DNA from: Pleurotus djamor
Taxonomy: Eukaryota > Basidiomycota > Agaricomycetes > Agaricales > Pleurotaceae
Length of the DNA: 21,182 nucleotides
NCBI GenBank assembly: GCA_029747585.1
Contig: JAPEVF010000780.1
Coordinates: forward strand, 1 to 21,182
Direction: 5' to 3'
The notes under the pieces are model-generated. The model made no database searches. It was not told the DNA's origin and worked only from the letters and a program-made list of their open reading frames with translations. A program made the position numbers and the translations under genes. Positions 10,137-18,997 of the stretch are shown piece by piece; positions within the stretch are counted from its first letter, which is position 1; each line of letters begins with the position of its first letter.

Positions 10137-10732
10137 CTACTTCTTCGATACAGTGACGTGGTCCCAAGCACTCCTCTCAGCGTTCTCGGCTGCAACGTTG
10201 TCTACGTGGGGCTTCAAGTACCGAACATCCTGGATTGAGAGGTTAAGTAGCTGGGAGGCAAGGGATCCAAGTAATGCGCACCTCTTCGGGCTTGATCCAC
10301 TGGTCTTTAGGCAGGTCTTTGTGCAGGACACTAGCCTGTACTGCCCGTCGGATGCGGAAGATGCGGTCGTAACCTTGAGCAGGGGTCAAACGGGAGAGTG
10401 CCTTGTGGGAGTATGAGCATAGGTCATGCAGGTGTGTGTATAGGTCGTTCGTACCCGCTGAACATCATCACGTTCCTCGACGACTATGAAGATGAGGAGA
10501 TAAGCCGGTGAAATAGCCAGAGAAATTCAGACATACGGAGGTCGTCATATTTGAAGCCCATCCTTCGGTAGCCCGCGAGGTTCGCATACCAAGCTGCTAC
10601 GGGCTTGAGGTACTTTGAAAGAGTGCGAGAAGCTTTGATTTGGGGAGCGAGCGAGAGGCCGAGGGGACCAAACATTTTGTCTAAGAGTGCAGGTCTCCAA
10701 AGCGCGCGGAAAGTGTCGGGGTCGGCTTTCAT
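10137..10732 (-). CDS. QCR7: Cytochrome b-c1 complex subunit 7 (QCR7)
   Basis: Small matrix-side subunit of mitochondrial respiratory complex III, needed for assembly around cytochrome b. Minus-strand exons 10732-10537, 10483-10455, 10401-10282 and 10229-10137 join in phase. Conserved blocks are LSLAPQIKASRTLSKYLKP, NLAGYRRMGFKYDDLLVEER, RALSRLTP, SVLHKDLPKDQW and DVRYLKPHV, ending VTVSKK. From the first ATG the protein has 145 residues. A second ATG at 10675 would give 126, which is closer to the usual family length of about 120-130. Either the extra 19 residues are a lineage-specific extension or the first ATG is bypassed. Exon 2 is only 29 nt. The gene is divergent from the NDK gene across 107 bp. 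It runs in the same direction as POLD2, whose start lies 181 bp beyond its stop. Confidence 0.93.
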
Positions 10733-10839
10733 TGTTTGTGCCTGCTTGGATTGAAAGGACTAGGAGAGACAGGGGCTAGCAATCGATGTTATAAAAAGCT
10801 CTTGATCGACCAAGATATCCTTCAACCACTTTAACAACA
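10733..10839. promoter_or_regulatory. 107-bp shared promoter region of QCR7 and NDK
   Basis: Only 107 bp separate the two divergent start codons. On the plus strand TATAAAA (10790-10796) lies 50 nt before the NDK ATG, and the NDK start context is favourable (ACAACAATG). No clear TATA box faces QCR7. Both genes serve energy or nucleotide metabolism, so joint control is plausible but not shown. Confidence 0.6.
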
Positions 10840-11542
10840 ATGTCTGTCCAAGAACGCACCTACATAATGATCAAGGTAGGCTGTCCTGCCCTCTCTGAGG
10901 AGATCGTCGCTCATTGACGCTAACATCCAATAGCCCGACGGCGTTCAACGCAACCTCGTCGGAAAGATCATCGCCAGATTTGAGGAGCGTGGATACAAGT
11001 TGATTGCCCTCAAAATGACCCAGGCAACCCCAGAGCACCTCGAGAACCGTAAGTCTTCCATGGTACTCGTCGTTGATCGCGCTGATGTCTGATGTTGACC
11101 TCGATAACGCGTCGCAGACTATGCTGATCTCAAGGGCAAGCCTTTCTTCCCCGGCTTGATCAAGTACATGGCTTCTGGACCCGTTGTTTGCATGGTCTGG
11201 CAAGGTCTTGATGCCGTAAAGACGGGTCGTGTCATGCTCGGTGCTACTAACCCTCTCGCTTCCCCAATCGGTATGGCCTTTGCTTGCGTACGGCATCAGG
11301 CAACATGGACGCAGCTGACGAATCCAATAGGCTCCATCCGCGGTGACTATTGTCTTGCTGTTGGTCGCAACATCTGCCACGGTTCCGATTCGGTCGAGAG
11401 TGCTGAGAAGGAGATCGCTTTGTACGTTCACTTTGCTCGACTTGTCGCGACGGATCTTCATTCATTCACATCACTTTTCAGGTGGTTCCCCGAGGGCGTC
11501 ACCCAATGGGCCAGCGCCATGGAGTCCTGGATCTTTGAGTAG
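10840..11542 (+). CDS. NDK1: Nucleoside diphosphate kinase
   Basis: Transfers the terminal phosphate from ATP to other nucleoside diphosphates through a phosphohistidine intermediate, balancing NTP pools in the cytosol. Exons: 10840-10875, 10934-11048, 11118-11270, 11331-11421, 11482-11542. They join in phase to 456 nt and 151 residues, the usual length. The sequence shows the start [15 protein letters not shown], the nucleotide-binding segment [14 protein letters not shown], the [16 protein letters not shown] loop and the active-site NICHGSDS with His118. The Ser just after it is also conserved. The C-terminus ends in WIFE. An AATAAA lies at 11590-11595, 48 nt after the stop. Nothing in the protein is unusual. 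Confidence 0.97.
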
Positions 11543-11771
11543 ATTTTTACCAGTAAAAGGGGTATCAGGGGATGTATCATAAGTCTGAGAATAAAAAACA
11601 AACATTAGAGGCGTCAAAAGCTCTCTTTTCTGCCGCTGAGATGTTTCTTCACGGCTTCACGCAGGGTCGTCTCCGTTTGGCAGGAAGGGGCAACTGTGAA
11701 TTCCTCAATTCAGCCTCTTGTCAACGTCCAATGATGAAACGCTTAATGGACATACGATGCTCACAGGCCTT

Positions 11772-11777
11772 TATAAA
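11772..11777 (+). promoter_or_regulatory. TATA box of the DOMON/cytochrome b561 gene
   Basis: TATAAA lies 57 nt before the ATG at 11829 and is followed by a strongly C/T-rich leader. The distance and layout match the candidate boxes of the decarboxylase and NDK genes in this window. The rest of the 286-bp gap after the NDK gene shows nothing further apart from the NDK poly(A) candidate. Confidence 0.5.
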
Positions 11778-11828
11778 CGGCCTCCTACGCCTCCCTGATC
11801 TCACCCACCCTTCCTTTTCCTCCCCATC

Positions 11829-13698
11829 ATGCTCCCGTGTCCCTCGTTCCGTTGTATACTAGCCCTATGTCTGTCGTCATACTTCCTCCCGGTAGCGCTT
11901 GCTATCAAGGGTGATTCCTGGTGTGGTTTTCATCTGTGCGTGAACGCGACAGTGGATGAGTTCTCAGTAAATTGTGAGTGTCCGCAACACGTTTTCCAAG
12001 TCAACCAACCAACCACCTCCGCGAATAGATCAACTCACCGCAAAGTCCCAAGCAGTCGGATGGATGGCTATGTGAGTCAATTCGCAGTCGTACACCTCCC
12101 CGGCGGCGCTGACTGAGGTCTTTTGATGCGTACTCAGCGGCTTCGGCAAACGAATGATCAACTCCCATATGGTCATAGTCTGGAAGAACCACAGTAACCG
12201 GACTTCAATATCCCAAAGAATCACTGAACAGTACCGCGAACCTCACACGATCATCTACCCACCCCGTAGAGCGACTGTGGACGACGTAACTGACTTTGTG
12301 AGTTCCGAATTCAAATCATCATTTCCACTGGAAGATGTATGAACCCATTTTCTCACTTCGAAGTTTTCTATACATAGTGGGCCCCACCTGGATGGCAATC
12401 TCTCGCGTTCAGAATTCCAAAGAACACGACGGTCCTCCCCCAAGGACACACCTCCGAACCATACATATGGGCCGTTTCGAATGTACAACCTTCGGGAGGC
12501 GATGCTGACGAGACGCTGCATATGCATTATGCCCAGGGACACTTTGAGTTGGATTTAACGAAAGACCTTCCAGAAGCTGGCAGTGATGTGGCTACCATAC
12601 CAGCGGCACCTACACGTCCGGTTTCACCGCCAAAAGAAACGATGTCTTCGCGACCCTCTATATCCAAAGGCGATGGTGCCGCCAAACCGAATACTCACGT
12701 CGCAGAACCACACAAACCGGCTCCAGTCGTCCACGAGAGCCCATACGAGAAACACGATAAACTCGTTTTACTACACGGCGTACTCCTCTCCGCAGGATTC
12801 CTCGTCTTCTTGCCTTTAGCTACGCTTGTCGCCCGATGGGGACGAACGATCACGGAGCACTGGTTCAAAGTACATTGGATATTCAATATGCTTGTTGGAG
12901 TTCCTGTCGTTACGCTGGGGTGGTTACTTGGACCGCTGGCAGTGATGAACAGAGGCTCGGGGCATTTCAGAGACGCACATCAGGTGAGAGCCTACTCTAT
13001 TTTGATAGAGCCCAATATTGCTGTCGTTGTTCGACTAACATTGCACATGTAGATCTGTGGTTTCGTCTTGTACGCTCTATTCCTCGTCCAAGTCTTCCTC
13101 GGCCGGCGAATTCAATCTCGTCCTCCAAACCACGATGGTCCCGCACACCCTCCCTCAAATATCATCCACATGGTTTTCGGATTGACGATCTTGGGATTCG
13201 CCGTTTTTCAGGTAAGTAAGCAATGAATTCAAGCAGCCTGTCTTTCTGCTGTGAACTTACGTCGCACGTAATACCCATGGCTGACGCGTCTTTCTGTTTG
13301 CAGACCCATAGTGGCTTGAACGAGTGGGAATCTTCCCTCAGCCAGTCGTTACCACCCGTCATCTGGAGGGTATGGCAAGCGTGGGTCATCGTACGTCGTC
13401 CATCTGCTTCTATTCTTTCCGAATACGAAAGAACTCATTGTCTGCGTGTCCGTAGATCCTACCCATTATCTACCTCGTTGGATTCGCGTTCTTGCCGAAA
13501 CAACTGGCACTGGAACGATCTGGCGCACAGGTCATCCCAGGCAATTATATCGCGTTGTCTGATCGTCCTGAGGAAACGCCTGCGCGTTGGAATGAGGCGG
13601 ACACTGTCGTGTTCAACGCCCCAGTCGATAGCGACGATATCGCAGACAGTAGGAGATCGGAACATTCGGTTCCCCTTCTTCGAGCAGGAGAAGCCTAG
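11829..13698 (+). CDS. Secreted-pathway DOMON plus cytochrome b561 transmembrane protein
   Basis: Predicted 493-residue membrane heme protein that passes electrons across a membrane. Exons: 11829-11973, 12029-12071, 12138-12336, 12378-12983, 13053-13211, 13304-13390, 13456-13698. A signal peptide covers about 1-25. A DOMON domain follows at about 26-200, with VGWMAIGFGKRM (a likely heme Met) and a likely heme His near 179 in MHYAQGHFELDL. A Pro/Ser-rich linker (about 195-250) leads to a cytochrome b561 domain of about five membrane helices. Candidate heme histidines are near 262, 295, 330 and 370 (LLHGVLL, KVHWIF, DAHQ, NIIHMVFG). A polar cytosolic tail ends the protein. Fungal proteins of this type resemble the cytochrome part of cellobiose dehydrogenase joined to b561, but the substrate is unknown. 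The third intron could instead start at GTGAGT 12298, removing 13 residues. Confidence 0.88.
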
Positions 13699-14434
13699 AT
13701 GTCGTCTCGTTTTCGTTTCGAATGTACTTTATACTTATACCTTAGCTTATATCGCGATCGCTTCGAGTTTTTCGCTTTCATTCAAGTAGACGATGATGAT
13801 ATCAAGAAATGACATTGATCATGATACAACATACATCCAAAATTGTGTTATATACTACATGAGGACCCCCAAGAAAGGATTAATCGACTAAGGACTTTTG
13901 TGGAACGAACGGATGGTAGGTATACTAACTACTAACGATATGCCAAATTAAAACAAGAGGAACAGCGAATGGATGAGGGGTATGCGGGAAAACAAGACAG
14001 ATTGAGTGATAGTGAGGAAGATGATGTTTGTATGTACGTTTGTATGATGATAATGATGATGGATGATATATGTGCATGCACGAGCAGACCGCGTCGGCAA
14101 TGAGATCCACAATACTCCACACCACGCCCGCCATTCAGGCATCATTGGAATCAAATTCGCCGTCCCCATGCAGTGAAGCATGGGGACGGCGAACCCGATT
14201 TGAACGACGCCCAAACGGCGAGAGTAATAAAGAACGCGTCTCACTGACCAGATCATGACCAAATTCCGCTCCTTCCACATCGTCTACATGGATGTAGATG
14301 GTGGGGCAGGAAGTGAGTTTGGGTCTCCTCCGAAGCGAAGTGCTGGGGGATGCAAGAAAATATGAGCACAGTGGTGTGAATACTGTTTTCAAAATTCAAG
14401 ACATAAATGCGTGATAAGCTTGAGGGGTTGTTGC
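13699..14434. other. Gene-free gap between two convergent genes
   Basis: About 736 bp between the stop of the DOMON/b561 gene and the stop of the SMG6-like gene. It holds a GAT-rich low-complexity patch (about 14045-14075), a perfect 16-bp hairpin (14156-14193) and a weaker inverted repeat near 14276-14305. No frame resembles a protein. A B-box-like string on the minus strand inside the hairpin flank does not fold into a tRNA. Confidence 0.55.
14156..14193. repeat. Perfect 16-bp inverted repeat (hairpin with 6-nt loop)
   Basis: Arms 14156-14171 and 14178-14193 are exact reverse complements around the loop AGTGAA. The stem is GC-rich. Five further bases can pair (TCAAA at 14151-14155 with TTTGA) if a 5-nt bulge, CCCGA, is allowed. 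It lies in the convergent gap between two genes. Possible roles are a structured 3' end, a small-RNA precursor or the relic of a foldback element. The sequence alone does not choose between them. Confidence 0.8.
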
Positions 14435-17400
14435 TCAAGGGGCGCTACTGAAGACGGAAGCCAGTTCCTTTTCGTTGGCGGCGGGGAGGGAACGAGAACG
14501 AGCTTTGAGGCGGACTGGGATATGTGTGAGCGTGTGAAACGATGTGATCACAAAAAAGAAACTTACGATTACGATCCAAGGTGACCAAAACGACCTTGGC
14601 AGCGTTAGAGGAACTTTCAGGCGTGGGGGAGGTGCCTTTGAGGACAACAGAGCGATCGGACCAATGTTCGTCTTGCCAGATAGCAGCCTTCAGGATCAAA
14701 TCATCCATGTTCCGGTCAGAGTTGCCATCGGCGAAATCGATTCGCTCCGTGCGAATGGCGAGACTGGTCATGTAATTGCCCTTCGAAGTCTGGACCTTGA
14801 GAGAGACAGAGTGGGAACGGATATGGGTAGTCAAATACTCGAGGGCAGTACGAGCGGCCTGCCCGAGTTCGTTGAAGTTAGAAGAGAGGCCATCGAGTTC
14901 CATGATAACGGGGAGGGGTACGACGACGGTCCAGCGCATGCTTTCGATCATGGGGGTAATCAAAGATAGAGATGCCAAAAGGATATTAGTGTCGAGGACC
15001 AAGACAGTGTACCCAGGGATAATTCGGAGCGGCGGTCTGTTGCCGGCGGCTTTATGGGATTTGAGTCCTGGCATCGTGGTGCGTTCATGAGGCGTTTGAA
15101 GAAGAGACTGCAGATACTTGCGCCGGGCCTACCGGAGATGTCAGCTCCCATGAGTCCTATGATTGGGGAGATTGAGAAGATACTAACCTTGAGCGCCTTA
15201 ACTTCGTCTGAGTCATTTTCATCGTCTTCGTCGCTACTTGCCTCATAGACTGGCTCCTCGTCAATGTCCATGGAGTCGTCCCAGCGCCTGCCTATACGCC
15301 TCTTCTCTTCCTCTTCTCGCTCAATCCGATCAAGCTCCTCCCACCGCCTAACTTTCTCCGCAAGTAATCCTTCAATGTGCCATTCCCTACTGCCCTCAAT
15401 CCATGTGAAACCTCTGACTGCGCTTGCGATCCCTACTGCACAGCGGATGATACGGGTCCAGCGATGCACACCGGGTTCGATAGTGTCGGTACCGTCCTCC
15501 TGGTCATCCTCAATACGGACATCTCCATCTTGAGGCATAACGTCCAGAACGTCAACGTCGGAGCGCTTCTCGTCGCTACCCCAGAACCCTCGTTCGTAAA
15601 CTCGCTTACTAACCCATTCCATTCCACGCATGCACCAGTCTTCATGGAGAGGAGGTCTACAATCGCTTGTGATCATCGCCCACCGTTGACTCCCAGGCTG
15701 ATCGAGATGTTCCTTCCTCATAATTCCACGGGGGACTTGAGCGAAAAATTTGGCCAGTTCACCCCAAGGAATGTTTCGCTCGAGAGCCGCGAGAGCCTTC
15801 TCATTCTTCAAAATGGTTACCAAGAAGGTGAATAGGACGGTGAGGTATGGATTAGGGACAGCGGATGGGGGACGGCGGAGGACATGTGAAAGCATTGAAA
15901 ACGTTAGTTGAAGGGCGAGAGTGAATGCTTGAGGGATCTGGTTGTCGGTCTCAGCATCCGAGGGAGGAGGGGACACGTGAGCTGGAGAAACCGATGAGTC
16001 GTCATCGACGTCCATCGCGTCCTTGTGCCGTTCTTCCCTATTCTTGGCCATGACTCGCGTGATCGTAGGTCCCTCTCTGGATCCAGCAACACCAGCCTTC
16101 GATAAAACACTGTTAGGTTTCCCATACTCGAAGACTGCGCCGACGTTGACAACGGCCATCATAATCCACTCGCGTTCCTCGGCATCCTCTAACTCCAATT
16201 TCTCCAAGAATCGAGCGAGGGTCGGTTGGAAATCATCAAGCTGGATATTTGTGAAGAGCATGCCGTGCAAAAGAACAAAAAGGTCCGAAACACGACAATC
16301 CGAGGAGGATCGGCGAGTTTGCGCAGTGGTTGACCATATGGGTAACACGGTCTCTCGCGAGGTGGGAAATGGATGGAGAGTGGTCATACTAGAAGAGGCG
16401 ACATCAATTGGTATCGATAAATCATATGAATATGTAAGTGCAAAACTCACCTCTTGACAAAATGATAGACGGCCCTGAGTTCTTCTCCTTCTACATCCCG
16501 AGAGAGAAGTCCAAGGTGGTGTTGAAGTTTACCATTGCCGGGAATGCCCGCGATGCCTTTGCCATACCATCCCTGGGCGATAGCCCTCCACCTTTCCTTC
16601 TCGGGCTCAATTTCGAGGTTTCGTGCCGCAGCAAGACCGATACTGGGCTCTTGGTCCCCAAGGTGGCGGTCACTATCTTGTGTGTCTTCGGGTACGTCCG
16701 ATTCATCGGCCTTGCCATTTGGGACCTTGGACAAGGCTGCCGTGGTAAGAAGAGCGCCGTGTCCTAGGTGGCTTTGAACCATAGAGGCCACGATCATCTG
16801 GTAGCGTGCTAGGTCCCCAAGTGCCTCAAGCCAGCCGCCTGCGAAACTGACCAAGGTGAGCTGCTCGTACAACCCGGTGTAGAAGGTGTAGGCATAATAG
16901 ATGAAGTCTTGTAGGTGTTCAAGTGCAAGAGGGGAACTGAACGATGCGCGACGGAGGGACTCGAGGAGTTTATAGAAACCGTGGTTCCAAAGGCGATGGA
17001 CAATCTTGTATTTCTCGGGAATGTTGCGAAGAGACGTTGGGACGGATGGCGCGAAGGATACATCGAGCAAGCTGTGCATGACTTCGGCATATCTAGCCCA
17101 AGGTGAGTAACATCAAAGAAATAGAAGAAAGTGGTTACACACTGCTTATGATCAGATATTTGTTTCCGCCACTTCTCCTTCTCCACTTCCTCGCTGTTCA
17201 CTTCCTTCCCTTGCAACATAATCCGACTATTACCATCATCACCACTATCATCGACTTCCTGTGTAATTTTGGCCTCGATCCTTGTGATTGTCCGGTAGAG
17301 GTTCTTGAGCTGCAGGGCAAATTTATTACTGCCCGACTCGGATTCTGGCTTACTGCGGGTGTCGAACAAGGCCGAGGATGCTGACGATCCACCGGTCGTG

Positions 17401-18194
17401 TCGGAAGAGAGGGTGAATGAAGATGAAACGACGGATGGAGCGTATGAAGATGTGGACGAGGCGGAGACGTAATCGCCAGACGACTTGGGTGTGGGTGTGG
17501 GTCGGCCCTGTGGACGGGCCAGAACGTTAAAACGGACTGGATCGTCCTTGCGATGGTCGAACAGTTGCTTAGCTGACGCCTCGCGCGCCGCACTGGACGA
17601 GTTCACACCGTTGGGTCGAGCACGAGGAACATAGGAACTACTCGTTGCGTCCGAGATGGACTCTGGTTCCGCTGTTCGCTGCATGGGGATCGAGTCTGTA
17701 TCGGGGTTGTAGAGACGGTGATGCGACGGCCCTGCGTGTCGGTGGGTCGGTGAAGGGCGAGTTGTAGGAGGAGAAGATATTCTGAGGCGTCTGGAGAATT
17801 CCTCAGGATCTGCGTCTGGTTGGGGTAATCTGGAGGAATGAGACTGAGGAGAAGGATGGCGCTTTCGAGGAGAAGATGGAGGATGATGTGCTGGTCTTGA
17901 GCGAGCAGAAGACTGGGGCACGGGAGCCGCCTCAGAGCGGGGGGGGCGAGGATTGAGGCAAATGCTGTGGAACGGAATTGGGTAATTTGTCCTTCGGCCG
18001 CGAGGTCGTTGTTGTGCTGCAGACGGTGAGCTCAACACCTGTTGTCATCGGTGGCGACGATGAGGAAAGACTTACTTTGCATTTCTGCGTTTCAGAGCAA
18101 TCATTTTATCCTGGAAGTTTTCTGCGAAACCAGGCTGATCTCGCTCCTTTCCTTTGCGAGAAGGACGCTGGAGAAGGTCTTGGTTTGCGGACAT
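14435..18194 (-). CDS. SMG6/EST1-like protein with C-terminal PIN nuclease domain
   Basis: About 1163 residues in six minus-strand exons: 18194-18076, 18030-17143, 17092-16451, 16388-15188, 15128-14567, 14514-14435. The first 290 or so residues are Ser/Pro/Arg-rich and probably disordered. An EST1 14-3-3/TPR-like region follows (about 310-560, with YKIVHRLWNHGFYKLLESLR), then a second helical EST1 region (about 560-930) with acidic insertions and a charged coiled-coil-like stretch. A PIN domain fills about 985-1150. Its candidate metal-binding acids are in VLVLDTN (Asp about 996), MELDGL, NMDDLIL and VTLDRNLRLKA (Asp about 1135), matching the SMG6 pattern. In animals SMG6 cuts transcripts during nonsense-mediated decay, and related EST1 proteins act at telomeres. 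Either role is inferred here. The start of exon 2 is uncertain because of a run of eight G at 17939-17946. Confidence 0.9.
17939..17946. other. Eight-base G homopolymer in the SMG6-like coding region
   Basis: On the coding strand this is a C8 run inside the disordered N-terminal region. As written, exon 2 stays open only if the first intron ends at the weaker acceptor TTGAG (18031). With the better acceptor CTGCAG, 14 nt further on, the frame stops just after the run. One base fewer in the run would open that frame. The run may therefore be miscounted. Confidence 0.5.
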
Positions 18195-18517
18195 GGTGGT
18201 GGTTAAGGATAAAGAAGGAAAGACTGCGCCTGCGCCGTGTTTGCTGCGCTGGCAAAAGCGAGTCTGGCAATCGGAGGAGACAGCGGGGAAAGGACTGAGC
18301 TCAACGATCCGCAGTCTCGCGCATTTCTCACTGGCTGCCCCTCTTCCGCAGTCGATCATTCCCAAGTCACGTGCTCCTCGCTCTCCAAATGCGTTTCCGC
18401 AGCAATCACGGCAAACAAGGTAATAGCTTTGCCTATTTCGGCTCAGCCCCTTCGTTTACCACGTCAAACGGCCTACGTGCCAGCAACCTGCCAACACCAC
18501 TCTTTGCCACCGACTCC
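18195..18517. other. Divergent intergenic region between SMG6-like and small-peptide genes
   Basis: 323 bp separate the two start codons. No TATA box is evident toward either gene. The side next to the peptide gene is C/T-rich, as expected of a fungal leader. An upstream in-frame ATG at 18371 would lengthen the peptide by 49 residues and bury the signal sequence, so I do not use it. Confidence 0.5.
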
Positions 18518-18721
18518 ATGTTGCTCATCGTCGCCGCAGCCCTCTTCTCCGCCCTCCTTGCAGTCCCGGTCGTTTCTGCACCACAAAACCTCAAGCGCAG
18601 CCCAATGTACTGCTATACAAGGGGAATGGAATGCATACCGAAGGATGGCCTCCTCGTAGAGTGCTGTGAGGGAATGCAATGTGTACTTGTAAACGGAGTC
18701 AATGTGAGTCCTTGCTCGTAA
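18518..18721 (+). CDS. Small secreted cysteine-rich peptide, knottin-like
   Basis: 67-residue precursor in one exon. A signal peptide (about 1-20, ending VVSA) leads to a very short pro-segment ending LKR at 27, a Kex2-type cleavage site, and a mature peptide of 40 residues. The mature part has six cysteines (32, 39, 49, 50, 55, 66) spaced C-x6-C-x9-CC-x4-C-x10-C, the inhibitor cystine knot framework. The chosen ATG places the hydrophobic core at the start of the protein. GTGAGT near the end (18704-18709) could act as a splice donor, but splicing there would remove the last cysteine, so the unspliced frame is preferred. I recognise no named family. Fungal peptides of this build include secreted effectors, protease inhibitors and antimicrobial peptides, and none of these roles is shown here. 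Confidence 0.7.
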   Translation: MLLIVAAALFSALLAVPVVSAPQNLKRSPMYCYTRGMECIPKDGLLVECCEGMQCVLVNGVNVSPCS

Positions 18722-18995
18722 TCTTCAACTGCTCCACAGCAAACCATGAATACAATAGCAATGCGGCTCTTGAATTTGTCCCATAGCCAGGGACACAACC
18801 ACAACATACCCCAAAACATGATGATATCCAGAACGATGTAAAATAGGACAGGAACTAGCGATGCAGGGAGAAGAAAGAATGCGAACGGATGCGTTAACTA
18901 AGATAAAGATACATCTAAAGCATTACAAGCATTGATTACAAGGGTAAATGCGATGGTCGTAATCACTGAGAGAATGATCGGTACAAATGCGAATC

Positions 18996-18996
18996 N
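18996..18996. other. Ambiguous base next to the formin stop codon
   Basis: A single N lies two bases beyond the minus-strand formin stop codon (19000-18998) and does not affect the protein. Together with N at 452 and 8336 it suggests isolated unresolved consensus positions in the assembly. Confidence 0.8.
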
Positions 18997-18997
18997 G

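Noticed and set aside
2588..13698. A metabolic or redox gene cluster linking the decarboxylase, cupredoxin and DOMON/b561 genes
   Set aside because: They are separated by unrelated housekeeping genes, and there is no backbone biosynthetic enzyme, transporter or regulator.
14150..14300. Possible tRNA on the minus strand because of a TTCAAATC B-box-like string
   Set aside because: The flanking five-base arms do not pair as a T-stem, and no matching acceptor arm, anticodon arm or A-box lies at the right distance.
15054..16457. Several plus-strand open frames of 64-152 codons opposite the SMG6-like gene
   Set aside because: They lie wholly within conserved minus-strand exons and have no features of their own.
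18371..18517. N-terminal extension of the small secreted peptide from an upstream ATG
   Set aside because: It would place the hydrophobic signal sequence 49 residues inside the protein, and the extension has no recognisable features.
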